A stretch of 64,000 bases of DNA from positions 26,487,282-26,551,281 of the forward strand of contig OZ018409.1 of NCBI GenBank assembly GCA_963969595.1, written 5' to 3'. The stretch comes from Neckera pumila (lineage: Eukaryota; Streptophyta; Bryopsida; Hypnales; Neckeraceae). The notes beneath the pieces are model-generated. The model searched no databases, was not told the origin of the DNA, and saw nothing but the letters and a program-made list of their open reading frames with translations. This document shows, one piece after another, positions 34,905 through 48,430 of the stretch. Position numbers and translations under genes: made by a program. How positions within the stretch are numbered: position 1 is the stretch's first letter; each line of letters opens with the position of its first letter.

Positions 34905-37495
34905 TGTGTCCGAATCCCAGAGAGCGACTCGGACCGTCGCCGACGCCGGTCCCGGGCGCTGTCGGCACCAGCTGCACCCATTATGTTGATTTACCTGGTT
35001 ACCGAAGCACGACGGGTGGGGGGGAGTCGTCCCGGATGACGGACAATCATCATCGCCCCAGTAATCCTTGCCACAGCTGCTCTGAAGCAGGTGGTCGCGA
35101 GAGTACGACTGCTCACCAACACGACATCAACCGAAGAGGCCTGGAGGAGCTTCGCCACCCCGCCGATCATGGTGGAAATAGTACTAGTAGCCACTTGCTG
35201 GAGCTCGACTTCACGGTGGGGTCGAAGTGGAATTCCCACGCCCTTCCGCCCACGCCAGTTGCTTCCTGGTCCACGTACATGACGCCGGCTTCTTCCACTA
35301 GCTCCTTCCCGACGAGCTCCTCCGAATGGGTGGTGAATCCTGCACCGTTTCCTGGCTCCGAGGTTGCGTTCCCAGATACCACTGGGTTGTCTCCCAATTT
35401 CCCTGGGGCTCTTCCTGTGCAATTGCAAGCCAGCAGCAGCTTCTTCCCGAGTGGGCAGTTTCATCAGTTGTACCACAACGCCCCGCCTCTGATGAACGAG
35501 GTGACTGGGGCGGTGACGCCGGGGGGCAGGAGTAGTTGGGGGAAGATCGAGGAGCAGCCGTCGCATCCGATGCCGCAGCAGTACGTCGAAAATGTAATGC
35601 AGCCCGGGTTCAATTTCAGCTACGGAGCTCACAAGGATCAGTTCGCCACGATGGACGAGGACACGGTGTCCCAGTGGGTGGACGTTATGATCACGGAGAT
35701 GATGGAAGCGATGCCCGGGGTGCCCATCGAGCAGTTGTTCACGAACCTCTCCGAGGTGCTGGCGCCGTGCAGTGTGCAGATGGAGCGCGTCATCGGATCG
35801 AGGTTCCATTCGCTCTTTGGCGCGGCGGGACGGGGACACACAAGTTTTCCGCTTCCTGCAGGGCCGTCGCGGTCCGGGAAGCGCGCGCGCGAGAAATGCG
35901 ACGAGAACGTGGAAGGGGAGCTGGACCAGTGGGGGAACTTGAAGTCGCGTAACGTCGAGTCGCCAAGGACGTCGTTCGGGACGCAGGCGGGCTCGCCTCC
36001 GTCACGGGAGGAGCTTCTGTTCGCGAGATCGCAGAACATCGACAATCTGCAGCTATCACTGGAGCCTGCGGATGAACGCAATCTTCGCCATTTGCACGCC
36101 GCCGATCAATTCGCTCTCCACCGCGACTCACCCAAATTGACGGTCCCGCATCACCAACCGCACCAGCAGCATTACAACCAGCAAGCGCTAATTTCACCAC
36201 AGCAGTCGCATTACCGCCATGACTCCTCTCAGGACGCAACAAAACCGGGCACTAGCAGCTTTCCTCACGACTTTGGCATGCAGGCGCACAATTTCCCAAT
36301 TTCTCGTTACCCCGATTCGCCCTCCATGGTGCCCCAATTGCAAACTCGGAGAGCTCCCCCGCAACCCGCCGAGGCCGCGAACACCGCCAGTGACGAAGAA
36401 GGGTTGCAGCTGCTGGCGCTTCTTCTCCAGTGCGCGGAGGCTGTTTCGGCCGACAACTACGACGAGGCGAACACCATCCTCCCCCAGCTAAGCGAACTGG
36501 CCACTCCTTACGGCACCTCCGTCCAACGCGTGGTGGCGTATTTCGCGGAAGGCATGTCTTCCCGTCTCGTGACATCCTGTCTCGGAATTTGCTCCCCGCT
36601 CCCCGGGAAGCAGCTCGTCAGCACCCAGAGCTTCGTCTCCGCCATCCAGGTCTTCAACGAGATCTGCCCTTTCGTGAAATTCTCGCACTTCACCGCGAAC
36701 CAAGCCATCACCGAAGCCTTCGAGGGCATGAGCCATGTGCACATCATCGACATCGACATCATGCACGGCTTGCAATGGCCGGGACTGTTCCACATCCTCG
36801 CCAAGCGCCAGGGCGGGCCTCCCCACGTACACATCACGGGGCTCGGAACGTCGGTAGAGACTCTCGAAGCGACGGGGAAGCGACTGATCGACTTCGCAGC
36901 CAGTTTGCGCATCCCATTCGAATTCACCGCCGTCGCGGAGAAGATCGGTAACGTCGACCTCGCCACTTTGAAACTCGAGTACACCGACGCAGTGGCCGTG
37001 CACTGGATGCACCACTCGCTATACGACGTTACGGGCTCCGACCCCGACACGCTCAGCTTGATCCAAAAGCTTTCTCCTACGATCATCACCGTGGTGGAGC
37101 AAGACCTTCGTCACGGCGGGACATTTCTGAGCCGCTTTGTCGAAGCTCTCCACTACTACTCGGCCTTGTTCGATTCCTTGGGCGCCAGCTACCCGGGAGA
37201 CAGTCCTGAGCGTCACATGGTGGAGCAGCAACTCTTGTCCTGTGAGATCAAGAACATCTTGGCAGTGGGAGGTCCAGCGCGCACTGGCGAGAAGAAGTTC
37301 GAGTATTGGCGTGATGAGCTTTGCAATGCGGGATTCAAGCCGGTTTCGTTGAGTGGGAAAGCGGCACACCAGGCGGCGCTGCTGTTGGGGTTGTATCCCT
37401 GTGAGGGCTACACACTGGTGGAGCATCGCGGAACGCTGAAGCTCGGGTGGAAGGATTTGTGCTTGTTCACTGCTTCGGCATGGACTTGCGATTGA
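34895..37495 (+). CDS. SCR: SCARECROW-like GRAS-domain transcription factor
   Basis: Intronless, 866 residues from the first in-frame ATG (34895); the frame is open 11 codons further upstream, but only from a GTG. GRAS proteins are plant nuclear regulators; SCARECROW controls asymmetric division and ground-tissue patterning with SHORT-ROOT in flowering plants. The GRAS domain spans about 501-866: LHRI starts [20 protein letters not shown], the VHIID motif is [19 protein letters not shown] (from residue 614), then a second Leu-rich part with [13 protein letters not shown], the PFYRE region ([16 protein letters not shown] from 772) and a SAW end ([16 protein letters not shown]). [19 protein letters not shown] and the SAW tail closely match SCR rather than other GRAS clades. 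The long N-terminus (about 500 residues, longer than in Arabidopsis SCR) is Ser/Pro/Gly-rich. It holds one conserved-looking block ([20 protein letters not shown], about 255-310) and a His/Gln-rich stretch at about 420-445. Coding GC is far above the flanks. SCR versus the sister SCL23 clade is not fully separated. Confidence 0.92.
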   Translation: MALVCPNPRERLGPSPTPVPGAVGTSCTHYVDLPGYRSTTGGGESSRMTDNHHRPSNPCHSCSEAGGRESTTAHQHDINRRGLEELRHPADHGGNSTSSHLLELDFTVGSKWNSHALPPTPVASWSTYMTPASSTSSFPTSSSEWVVNPAPFPGSEVAFPDTTGLSPNFPGALPVQLQASSSFFPSGQFHQLYHNAPPLMNEVTGAVTPGGRSSWGKIEEQPSHPMPQQYVENVMQPGFNFSYGAHKDQFATMDEDTVSQWVDVMITEMMEAMPGVPIEQLFTNLSEVLAPCSVQMERVIGSRFHSLFGAAGRGHTSFPLPAGPSRSGKRAREKCDENVEGELDQWGNLKSRNVESPRTSFGTQAGSPPSREELLFARSQNIDNLQLSLEPADERNLRHLHAADQFALHRDSPKLTVPHHQPHQQHYNQQALISPQQSHYRHDSSQDATKPGTSSFPHDFGMQAHNFPISRYPDSPSMVPQLQTRRAPPQPAEAANTASDEEGLQLLALLLQCAEAVSADNYDEANTILPQLSELATPYGTSVQRVVAYFAEGMSSRLVTSCLGICSPLPGKQLVSTQSFVSAIQVFNEICPFVKFSHFTANQAITEAFEGMSHVHIIDIDIMHGLQWPGLFHILAKRQGGPPHVHITGLGTSVETLEATGKRLIDFAASLRIPFEFTAVAEKIGNVDLATLKLEYTDAVAVHWMHHSLYDVTGSDPDTLSLIQKLSPTIITVVEQDLRHGGTFLSRFVEALHYYSALFDSLGASYPGDSPERHMVEQQLLSCEIKNILAVGGPARTGEKKFEYWRDELCNAGFKPVSLSGKAAHQAALLLGLYPCEGYTLVEHRGTLKLGWKDLCLFTASAWTCD

Positions 37496-40400
37496 TATAT
37501 TGCATGCAGGACGTACGACGGATTAGTTTGTAAGATAGCTTACGTACTCTGAGTTTGCCTTCAGGTGCAGCTCAACCATCTCTAGATTGGAGACTAGCTC
37601 ACTCTCGACATCATGCATTGATGCATGCAAGATGTCGAAATCGTGGTTTACAGGTTTAGAGTTTAATCGACTGACTTCGATCGATCGATCAGCTAGCTAG
37701 TGGTCCCGACGGTGGTAATTCGCCGGAGCTTTGATTACACGTTCAGACGCTAGTTAAGACTGTTAAGTTCACTTCTTTAGACTCTGGGTCTAGAGCGATA
37801 GCCAGACATTACTGTACATTTTGCGTTCATGAGGTCGATCCCGACCAATCGAACAAGGTATATGTGGATTATACTGACATCAATTTTAATTACACCATAT
37901 GTTTATTTGTTAATGCCAAGCGTTTATATACCTATTCGTAATGAGCTCCAAAAACTGAGATCAAAGCTAGGTTTTAACATATGTTACTCATATACGTCCT
38001 AGACTGTGCACTATCGTGTATCGATCTAACAATCAGGATATCGATCAGTACGTGGTGGTCGATTGATTGTCATGCTGATTGTCACCCATTGCGGACCCTG
38101 GGATAATCCGATCCCCAGTACGTTCGAATTCTTAGTTTGATCTTGTAGACTTTAATTCCAGCCAGATGGGTTAAATTAAAAAGGTAGTCTCTGAACATTC
38201 CGAAGCCAACCTTCAACGGAACGGACTGAGTAGAGGGCAATACACTGTATAATTATGCGCTTGAGCCCAGAAGATGGCGGTAAGTCTGTACCTATCTGTT
38301 TTGAAGGAGTTTCAATATCAAGGGCAACAGACTGCAAGAAACATTGTAGTCAGGGTTTATTCATATTCATCATTTCAATAAGCCTTTTCCTGTCCTGATT
38401 CTGCACTTAGAGGATTTTGTATTGAATGATTTTTTTTTTGATACTTCTATATATGACTTTAATCGTTATATTCGTTACAATGGCAATATAATTTCTCTAC
38501 AAAGTAGCTTTCATAGCTAGTCACATTTATGTGTGGAACCTCGATCAGATCTAGTTTGAAGTTTAAACTATAAAGCTCTCTCTATGCACTTGAATTTCAC
38601 AGATGTATTGCAACAATCGTCGGATGATAGCTTCTCTGGCACTACGTATTGCTGAAATACATCATTCGCAAAGTTTCCTGACCAGATTAACATGCAAAAG
38701 AATTCTAAGCTTGATTTAATTGCGTCTTCATCGATCAGATTGCAATGAGTGCCTGATACCTTTAAGCAATTTCCTCAGGGCAGAACCAAGGTTCATATAT
38801 ATCGTCCGAGAAATTAATTGACCTATGTGGTATGCCAATCATGTCTGTTGTAAAATTTCGTTAGTTACTTTGACTGGGTGACAACTGTTTGAATAATGTA
38901 GTCCTATTTTCAGTCTACTGTTGCATGTGGATATATGTAGTGGTTTGATGCATCAGTTAGTTCAAATCCTTCAATCTATCTATGATCATTGTGGAGTAGT
39001 GAGGATCGATCATGATGAGGCCGTAAACGAATTTACGTTTTCGCTTTCTATGACGTACTATCCATTGGCAACTTGATTAATCACTCTCCATGCCGGGGGC
39101 CGAAGATTCAGCTACTCGTTCGATCCATGCATATAAATATGCCTCAGTCTCTTTAATGAATATATTCAGCCTCGAAATTAAACAGCGTAGATTCGTCCAG
39201 GTTCTTAAACATAACCACATCGTTCTCCTGTCATAGAATTGAACTGTCTTGAGAATTTGTGGTTGCCGGAGCGATTCATGCTATTGCCTTCATTTTCAAA
39301 ATTGGTCTCCATGGTCTGACACATTTAATGTTCAGGATTTGATACCGAAGCGAAACGATGAAGACTTACTACCAAATCGTCAAGACTGGCACATATTGAG
39401 GGACAACATGAATACCTGAACATGATACATTTCAAAAGTAGTCGAGTTCGAGTTCCCAACTCTGACGATTCACAAAACATAAATTCTAAGAATGGCTACA
39501 AATTTTCAGCGTTATCTCTAATTATAAACTGCAGGCTTTTTCCTATCACCCTCATACGCTCTCGGGAGCAATCATTTACTGACTGTGACAGCTAGAAATT
39601 CTATCGCCCACCTTCAGAGGACGTCAATCCCAAATTAATATGAGAAAACCAAGGTCATCACAAAGCTCATGCATGAGCACCCGTTTCATCAATTTTCAAT
39701 ATACATATTTATATAACCGGTTGCTCATCCAAGAGGAGACTGTCTGAGAGGTACTCGTTATCACATTCAGTTTATACAATTTCAATTTCACACTCATCTG
39801 TTTAATCCTAGCTAAAAGGGCAAGCTAGCTATCATTCTCAACCCTGAAACTCTGTCATATACTGTATGAGCAGACCAGTTATGTCCGGTTTGATAACAAG
39901 CTCCCGCAGCTCATCACTCACTCTCCACGCACTCCCTGGTCTCTAGCTAGGCCACATGTAAACGTTTGACCAGTCCACCTTACTTGAGTGCAAGAGTACT
40001 TGTTACCAGAAGCGGGACCAGAAGAGAATGAAACAAATTCTTAAACTCATCTGGCAATCACATGCTGCCTCCTGGACATCATGAAAGCTAAGCTCGAGGG
40101 GTGATGCTAAAGCTAGAGCAACAGACTCCTGTTGTATTGTCGCTTCGTAGCCGGCCTGCAAGCATATTCGGCCAGTTGAATTGGTTGATGAAGATCGATC
40201 TCTAATTAACTTCAAGCATATATGGCAGTCGATCAGCCGCTGCCCATTCAATTACAACGCAACTGAAGCTGAACCGCCATGATTGCGAGTTCTCGCATTC
40301 TGAGTGGCTATCAGTCTCGATGATGCCATCATGATTCTCATTTGGTTTCATTTCTAGTCTTCTCCTGAATGCACTCGAGCTAGCCAGCCTGCTCTTAGTA

Positions 40401-41197
40401 CCACATGAGTTAGCTGCCACCTGTGCAGGACCAACTGAAAGGGCTGGATCGTGAGATCTTTGACTTCTCCAAGATGAGGTTGGATGTCTTCAACTGTATT
40501 AATTAACCTTAAATATATATGATGATTCTACTGTAATGCAAATGTCTGTTCGACCAGTTCGAATGAGGTTGGACGCAGGTATTAAACTATATGAAAAAAA
40601 CTTCTAGACGATCATGATTCACTCTAACGCCGTCTGTTAATTTAGTTGTATGTGTTAGAATCGCTTTGAGAGGTGATTGCTTTTCAGTGTAGATCGAATA
40701 TGCTAGCTAGCTAGTCCTTTCAATTCGCCATAGCCAGGTGCCGGAATTAATTAATGACCAACTCCGTAGCTTTATCCTCCAAGTTGCAGCAGACAAGTGA
40801 AATGCCGCAGAATCTCAATTTATTGAATGTTCGTGACTAGCATTGAATCTAGAGCAAGTTTGATGTACACTATATCAAGCGAAGGATTGACTAGTGATGG
40901 AAATACAGAATCGAGTGATTGAGATCATGGTAGAGCTGTTCCTGAAGATCAAAATAATTGGACGGTGTTCTGCTTTTTCAGACAACAGTAGTTTCCTTGG
41001 ACATCTAGGAATAGATGAACAAAATGACATTAGAGAAAATTTTAGGCCTCCAAAAGGCTGCTCCACAGTCCTTCGAAGTATCCTGGAATTTGATTTTTTG
41101 GGGCTGAAAAATTCATTTTTCTCCTATTGCTGTGTAGTTGAAATTGCAGTGACAATGGCACAAGAATTGAATTTTACGAGTTAAAATCTTATTTAAA
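37496..41197. other. 3' flank and intergenic DNA after the SCARECROW-like gene
   Basis: Starts with the gene's 3' UTR. Palindromic CGATCGATCGATC and AGCTAGCTAG runs occur at about 37679-37700 and again near 40700. No coding sequence is convincing; the frames near 40003-40420 and 40894-41184 are short and motif-free. Composition is host-like rather than transposon-like. Confidence 0.45.
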
Positions 41198-41239
41198 ATA
41201 ATAATAATCATAATAATAATAATAATCATAATAATAATC

Positions 41240-41322
<83 letters not shown>
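41198..41322. repeat. (AAT)n microsatellite, about 125 bp
   Basis: Trinucleotide AAT/ATA repeat with a few ATC interruptions in its first half, then pure. Directly visible. Confidence 0.97.
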
Positions 41323-41910
41323 CTTTAAAAAAATAACGAAAAAACAAAAACATGCAAAATCTAACTATTTTGGCAAGCAGTCAGCTTATCTGACTGCTCA
41401 CCGGGGGACTTTTTCAGATTGACAAGCCAAGCTTGGAAATAGCTTGGCAATGTTGTGTCAATTTGGAGCAGCCCTTCGAAGGGCTGAAAATTCTTGTAAT
41501 GTTTTGGGTTGGGGTGCACTTGAAGAAATGCCACCAACATTTAACAATCATATTATCACAATTGAAATAATGGTAATATTGTTTGAGGGTCTCATACTTC
41601 AAGTACATTTGATATATTGAAGGATAAATAAATGGCCCAAACCCTATTCCTCCAATAAGATACCATTGCAATTACTTGTTTAAGTGACTTGACTAATTAT
41701 TTATATATACATTCAAATGGATTAATTATGTGTGACATTTATTAAATAATTATGTATTTTACACACCCTAACCCTCATAGCTTTTTTTTTTTTTTTCTTT
41801 TCTTTAAACAAATGGGATGGTTGACACATTACGTTAAAAGGAGTGAAAATTACAACCTTCAAGGGAAGAAGAAAAGTATAATTCTCTTTTCAAATCCTAA
41901 AGGACTATGG
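41323..41910. other. Intergenic, nothing recognised
   Basis: AT-rich; no supported gene. A CCTAAAGGAC word at 41897-41906 may be the remnant of another TTAA-type tip just outside the next element. Confidence 0.4.
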
Positions 41911-42672
41911 TTAATCCCTAATGACCTAAGGGGGTGTTATTTCAAGATGGGCCAAAACTACCAATAACTTGAGCAATTTTTTTGCTCATTTTTTTCTTAA
42001 GATTGAACAGAATGTAACCATAGGAATGATAGGATCTTGAAGTTAACATTGAAATTGAGAACCTCAAAAAGTTTCAAAAATATTTGACTGCATCGTTTGG
42101 GAGATATTTAATTTTGAAGTTTTTTGGGGGGCAACGCACTTTGAAGAAGCATATCTTTGTGAGAATATTTTGAAATGATGCCTTTTTGTGCTTAGTGAAA
42201 AACAAGAGGGTTGAAAAATGTACATGTAAAATCTCATAACTTTCCAAGAATTTTACAATTCATGGTCATGCTTGCGATGCATGGTGGTCACTGAAATTTG
42301 AATAGTGTTTACAAGAGAAAAAAGAATGAGACACTTGTCTTCTCCTTGAATTCTTTGGATTTGCCCTTTTTGAGGTGGATTTGCCCTTTATGAGGTGGGC
42401 AAAAAGCACATTGGTTGGCTGACTTTTTAGTCCATGTCTAAACCAAGCACCAAAAAAACGAATTGTAAACTACTCTACACCACTTAACTTTGAAAAATTC
42501 CGCAAGGCAGAGTTTAACTCGGAATTTGATGAAACCATTGCTATTGAATTTGTATTGTAGTCTTTTTCTAAAAATAAATTTTATTTCTCAAAAAACTCAA
42601 AATTTGAGAATGAAAAACTCAAAATACAGAGGTAGCAACTAGAAAATGGTTGCTTGGGTCATTAGGAGATAA
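41911..42672. mobile_element. Degenerate TTAA-type MITE, about 0.76 kb
   Basis: Left TTAA at 41911-41914 then TCCCTAATGACC; right tip GGGTCATTAGGAGATAA ending at 42672. The tips are recognisable but both sides carry several changes. Family-like inner words include aggatcttgaagttaacatt near 42029. Pairing of the two ends is inferred from distance and orientation. Confidence 0.5.
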
Positions 42673-44478
42673 ACTAATGATCAAATTTTTTTTTGGAGCT
42701 TGGTTTAGATTTTTAATCATGATTGCGTTTCAATATAATAATTTTGTTAAATGAGACTATATAACTATCATCAATTGATATGAAAAAATTCTACAAGTAT
42801 TGTAATAAATTGAAAGTTTTATAATTATTAACCATCCAATTAATTTGAAATTTCTTCAAAAGATATAAGTAGGGATGAAAAAGTGTGAAGACTTTTCAAG
42901 CAAATGTTTTTTTTTACACCCAGAAGACCTCATTTAGTGATGCTCTTCAAATCAAATCATCACTGCCAAGTGCACTTCTAGGAAACATATTACCAATTGG
43001 AAGCAAAATAAGGTCTAGCCTCCAATCTAGTACTTTCTCTTAGTGCTAAGAGATTTTTGTCCCTATTCTGGGTGTTTGCAAAAAACATTGATCAAGAGTA
43101 CAAGAGTTTGTAATACAAAGAACTCGAAGGTATTTCTTAATAACGTATTGGGTCGTTGCAAGAAACACTTGTCTTTTTTGGTGTCCCCTTGGCCTTGGAC
43201 ACATACATTTTCACTCATAACTTTTGCGTTGTATGTCTTTTTCTGATGAAATTTGAAAAAAAGGTACATATGGGAGTTTCAGACATTGTGTAATTTTTTC
43301 CAATTTTTTCCAATTAGTTTACTATTTTAAAATTGCCTCCAATTGGACGTCTACTTTGGCCATTTTGGAGGGTTTTAGTACTATTTTCAACTCAAAATGC
43401 AAATTTGAAGGTGAAAATTGGTATGCAAGGATTTCTACTAAAATTATACAAGCCTACAAAGAAATTTTCAAAAACAATAAAGTGTCCAACTTCCACATAT
43501 GCTCAAAGTGTACTACCTTTGTGCATGTGCAGAGAACACAATTTTTTTCCCCCAAAAGTGAAAAATGGTTGAGGAAAAGCACCTCCAAGTTAGAAAAAAT
43601 AGATTCTTTTTATTTAACATTTTGATTTTTTTTACTATTTTCTAAAAACAAAATCCCATACTATGTATTTTCTTGCATTTTCCATCACTTTTAGAATGTG
43701 CATAACTTTTAGAGGTAAATTTTTTTAGGTCTGAATTTTCACATATATACTATTTTGAGTGCTTTATAAATTATCCTCATTTTATTATATTTTTAAAAAA
43801 TTTATTGCAAAAGTCATAGTACTCTAGTACTAAGGCCGTTTTGAGCCAAATCTGCCAGGTGTTTCTTGCAACTATCCTATTATAAAGCTCAACAATGCTC
43901 CAAGACTTATATTGACAAGATTGGAATTTCCCTCATGAATCTTGCTTTCAATATCTAATATCACTGCATCTTGAAGTTTCTTCAAAGAAAATTAGAAGCC
44001 TCTGTGAGGCACTAAGAAATCCTAAGGACTACTAGGAAGCTCTGAAAAGTGACATATATCTAGTTTAGAATAGCCACTTGAAGATTTCAAGTAGCTACAC
44101 AATATACTGTAAGAGTCCTTTAATATACTAATTAAGCAAATATAATATATTTAACATTGAAAGAGGGTTTGACTTCTATAAAGTCCAATAAAATTAGGAA
44201 AAGTTATTCAAGATGATGGAGGGTGTATGACAAAAATGCGCTTTGTAAAGAATATAATTGTAGCAAGAATAGAAGAAAGTCCTACATTAATCCCCTAACA
44301 GTCCTTGCATTCTAAAATGGAAAGATCATTGGTCAAACATAATTGTAAATTTCAAATGACTTCTTGGGTATTTGGTTCTCAAAAAAATGAAAATGAAACC
44401 TAACCAGAAACTAAGAAAATGAAACCTAACCAATTTTGGTCTCAATTTCATTTAAAATTTTGTAGGAATCCAAAATTT
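42673..44478. other. Intergenic AT-rich DNA
   Basis: No gene recognised. The open frames at 43043-43625 are short, lack motifs and overlap on both strands. Confidence 0.45.
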
Positions 44479-45821
44479 CAACCCTTAAAGAACAAAATAT
44501 TCAAATTGTAAACAACAAATGAAAGTAAACATGTCCCAAACACATAGTGTTTTTTTTCATCCATCAAAATGTTTGAAGATTCATGTCCTAGTTTTCTAAC
44601 ATCTCTATAATATTGATTTTCATAAATTTTCTTTATATTCCATACATGTTTTAAAAAATGACCTTTAAAAATGACTTGATTACCTAAGTAAAATAAAAAT
44701 CTCAAAAAATTACCATAATCAAGACCTAAAATTTTGAACTTAGAAGAAAACTAATCTCACAAAGATTACAAATATTCAATTTTCAATCAATTTAGAAGTA
44801 GTTTTTAAGTTTAATTTTCAATTTCATTGAAAAATATTGGTTATTGTTAGTAGCAATTGATCTAATCACATGGGTTTGCTTTATAGATCTTATTTTATAA
44901 CTTTTGTTTAAAAGACATCATTCAAAATTTATTCTAAGTTTCACTTTATACTATATATTTGCAATTCAAGAAAGTTAGACAACCGTCAACCCTGTTATGA
45001 GATTTCCAAAATTATGAAGATCTATTATAAAATGCAACTTAGAAGAATATTTTAATAATGACTCTCTAACAATAGTTGTAAAATTCTATTTATAGATCAC
45101 ATCCATACGTCTAGATAAACAAAAATACATACTAATGTTTTCCAATAAAATTTGAAGCCAGAAATTGGAACATTAGATGATATTTGGGGGTCGTGGAGGG
45201 CCGTTTCAGGCCTGTTCCCTGATCTGCCCAGATCCAGTGAACGCCGGTACGGGTGTGTCAGAATTTTTTTTTACCAAAATACCATTTTAAGCAATTTTTT
45301 TTTTTTTTTTTTTTTTTTTCAAAAAGTGACGTGGCAGTCGCTCGACCACGTCAGCCAACTGTTGTTGCTGCGTTCCTAGACTGCGGGAACGCAGCAGACA
45401 GTAGGGGAACTCACAGCCTTTTAAGACCCCCGAATCTCATGTAATGATTCCTTCTAAAATCAACTGTAGATTGAATATTTATGATTTTTAAAAGATTTTT
45501 TTCCAATAAGTTCAAAATTTTGAGTTTTAATTATTGAAATTTTTAAAGATTTTTATTTGATTTTTAACTCAAGTCATTTCTGAAGGGTCATTTTTAAAAA
45601 TGAAAGAGTTATTTTTTGAGGCTAGACCTCTTGATACCTTTTGAATTATAGAATATTTGCAAAGCAAAATATTCATAATCTAAATCATACAAATGTTAAA
45701 GAACTAATGTAAGAATCCTCAAACAAAATTGATGGATGAAAAAATGCATTTTGGTGGATTTAGGATGTATTTCTGTTCATTCACTATTCAAAATTTGCAC
45801 TCATGGTCCTTTAGGGGTTAA
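44479..45821. mobile_element. Possible TTAA-type element carrying a CATTAG insertion
   Basis: The right end is clear (GGTCCTTTAGGGG, TTAA at 45818-45821, followed by a partial echo AGGGGTTAA). The left end (TCAACCCTTAAAGAAC at 44479) is weak. Without the nested CATTAG element at 45171-45448 the length would be about 1.07 kb, a little longer than the relatives. Confidence 0.4.
45171..45448. mobile_element. CATTAG-ended MITE, 278 bp
   Basis: Tips CATTAGATGATATTTGGGGG and CCCCCGAATCTCATGTAATG are imperfect inverses. The interior matches 8051-8338 closely: ggagggccgtttcaggcc, GCCGGTACGGG, a poly-T tract, then GACGTGGCAGTCGCTCGACC, then GCGGGAACGCAG. Flanking trinucleotides (gaa, att) do not match, so the duplication is lost or the site was rearranged. 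Confidence 0.75.
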
Positions 45822-46511
45822 GGGGTTAAAAAATTATTGCAATTGCAAGCTTCATGTTTAAACTACCAAACATTGTGTGTTTTTTATTCATATTTATTTT
45901 AGAAATTCAATTACAAAATGATAATTCACATTTTAACTTTCAATTTTGATAAAAATCCCAAATTCTTCTAGTATATATTATAATTGATATACCTCTATTT
46001 TTAAAGTTTGAAAATTACAAATATTATTTCCTCATCCAAAATTCTGAAAACAATAGCATCTGTAAAAAAAGATTCACATATAAAAAAGAACAAAATTTTA
46101 TCAATTAATTATATGAATGCTATAATTCGGTTTGGTGGTGGCTATTTTGATGTGATTGTGTTTGGGAAGGGTGTTTTGAATGTCAAAAATAAATAATACA
46201 TTGAAATAATTTTACAATACTTTTCATTGCTACTTGTACCTTGTGAAGAAGTTTCAAATTAATTAAAATTTTTGGACTGTATTGAACAATTTATTTTCAC
46301 TTTTTGCTATTAAAATGATACAAATGGCATTTTTCACAAAGCTAATAGAGATTTTTTCATTGATAGATAACACGTAGTTTCATAGAATAAAAATAAAAGA
46401 TTATGATTTATCAATCATTTAAAAAGCTAAATTAAGCTCAAAAATGAGTTTTGACATTAGAAAAAAATTTGAGATCAGTAGAAGGCCGCTCCATAGTGAC
46501 AAACACAACTA
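45822..46511. other. Intergenic AT-rich DNA
   Basis: No supported feature. Confidence 0.5.
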
Positions 46512-47370
46512 TTAATTCCTAAAGAACTTGATCCATTGCCTAATGGTCAAACTTCCACTTTAAGCTAATTTAGCCTTCTAAATTGTGTTCAAACAAAAAT
46601 CTTATATTTTTATTATTTGAAACTGTGAATTACATATCATTGTGAGAAATTTCAATTTGTTTCATGAAAAATTGTAATTGCTATCATCTCTGTTGCAAAA
46701 TTGAATATAAATAAGTGAAATTAGCAAAAACAATCCAAATGATTTGAATTTGTTTTAAGAGGTACAAGTAGCAATGAAGCTTTTTATGAAAAAAATTTAT
46801 TTGGTTATTTTATTTTTTACACCCAAAACAGCCACAACAAAGACCATGAAGTCAAATTCGATTATCAAACCAAATTTATCCTTTTATTTAATAGATGTGT
46901 AGAATTTTGGTACTTTTTGCTAGTGAAAAAATGCATTTTCTATTTCTATTTTTCTTTTCTATAATTTTTTATGGAAAATCAAATTATTGTGATTTTTTTA
47001 AGCTAAAAATTAAAATCAAATTATATCAATTATATTATATATTAGAATAATATGTCATTTTTTCATTAATGAAGAATAGAAGGAAAAATATAATTTTATA
47101 ATTTAAATGTAAAATAAAATTGTTAGAAGAAATATGAAAGAAAAACACACCATACTACGTTATTTGGATTCTAACACATGGAGCTTTCAAATGCAATGAC
47201 TCTTTTGTTTTTTGACCTTTTTCAAAAACTTGAAATGGAATAGAAATAATACTTATTAAGCTTCATTTTTTCAGTTTAAATCAAATTTTAAAAGTAGTTA
47301 TTTTTAAAGTTACAATCAAGGTTGACCAAGGCACATCCACTTTTTGGATTCGTAGACCTTTAGGGGTTAA
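46512..47370. mobile_element. TTAA-type MITE, 859 bp
   Basis: TTAA at 46512-46515 followed by TTCCTAAAGAACTTG, and AGACCTTTAGGGG with TTAA at 47367-47370. The interior is very AT-rich and diverged from the other families. Both target TTAA copies are intact. Confidence 0.65.
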
Positions 47371-48309
47371 AAGGAGACTCAAGAGTATATGGAATATGTC
47401 GGAATAGTGTGGTTAGATGAGGTGAATTTTGCAAAACTTGTCAAACCACTATAAACCAGAGCAACATAGGGCAGCAAAGCACAATACAAAGGAATTGAAC
47501 TCACTGTTTTATTTTATTTTATTTTATTTTATTTATTTTGAAACAAGTGTGTTGAAGAAAGAAAACACAATTTTCAACTGGAAAGTTTAACTAATGAAGT
47601 GGCTTTTGTGCCACATACTTAATTTTGTGTCACAATCAAATTTATGCCACTTAGTCAATTGTGTAGAATTAAGGGTGAGAAGAGAAGCTCTTTATACAAG
47701 TGGACTAGTGGTAGGTAAAACAACCCATGTGGGATATGTAAATTAGGCCACTAAAAGGAGCTCCACCGCTCATTGTTAAGTGGAAACCCAAAAATTGTGT
47801 TAAAAGTCAAATTTCAGACTTCATTTAGGCATAGTAGAAAAACAAATTTTAAAAAAACTTCAAACTTGTAAAATTTGGGAAGTAAAGCTGAGTTTTATCT
47901 CCAAAAATCCATTTGAGATTTCAAGATTCCATCTAAAAGTTAAAGGACAAATTTCAAAGAGGGTGTTTGAAAATGTAAAAACATGTCCCTTCCACCCTTT
48001 CTCTGAAATTTGTCTATAACTCTTAGATGGGGCTTCAAAATGTGAAACAAATTTTTGGAGATAAAATTTATCTTGGTTTTCCAACTTCTCCTAATTCAAT
48101 TTTTTTTCAAAAAAGATACTATACTATGCCCAAAATGAGGTCTGAAATTCAACTTTAAGCACAATTCCTGCTTTTTCACTTACTCATCTCTTATTCTTTA
48201 GAACTTTGAATCAATATTTCACCATTGTTGAAACAATATAACAAACACAAACTAGCCATACAAGGTTGTCTCCACAATGTCACAAGTTGTATTGAGTCAA
48301 TGTTGTCAA

Positions 48310-48430
48310 TCAAAGGTATTGTTTCAATAATTCTAATATGGTGGTGTAGGAATATTGAATCAACAATTATTCAAAGGTATTGTTTCAACATTTTCAATAT
48401 GGTGGTGTAGAATACTGAATCAGCAATTAT
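48310..48430. repeat. Direct repeat, 61- and 60-bp units
   Basis: Two adjacent units starting TCAAAGGTATTGTTTCAA at 48310 and 48371, each ending in a CAATTAT sequence, with a third start (TCATGG) at 48431. Confidence 0.9.

Noticed and set aside
34991..37089. Long minus-strand and alternative-frame ORFs over the SCARECROW-like gene (for example 34991-35839, 36508-37089)
   Set aside because: They are expected shadows of a GC-rich coding sequence and have no motif of their own.
38960..39010. GTTCAAATCC word near 38968 as a tRNA T-arm
   Set aside because: No matching acceptor stem, D-arm or anticodon arm could be placed around it.
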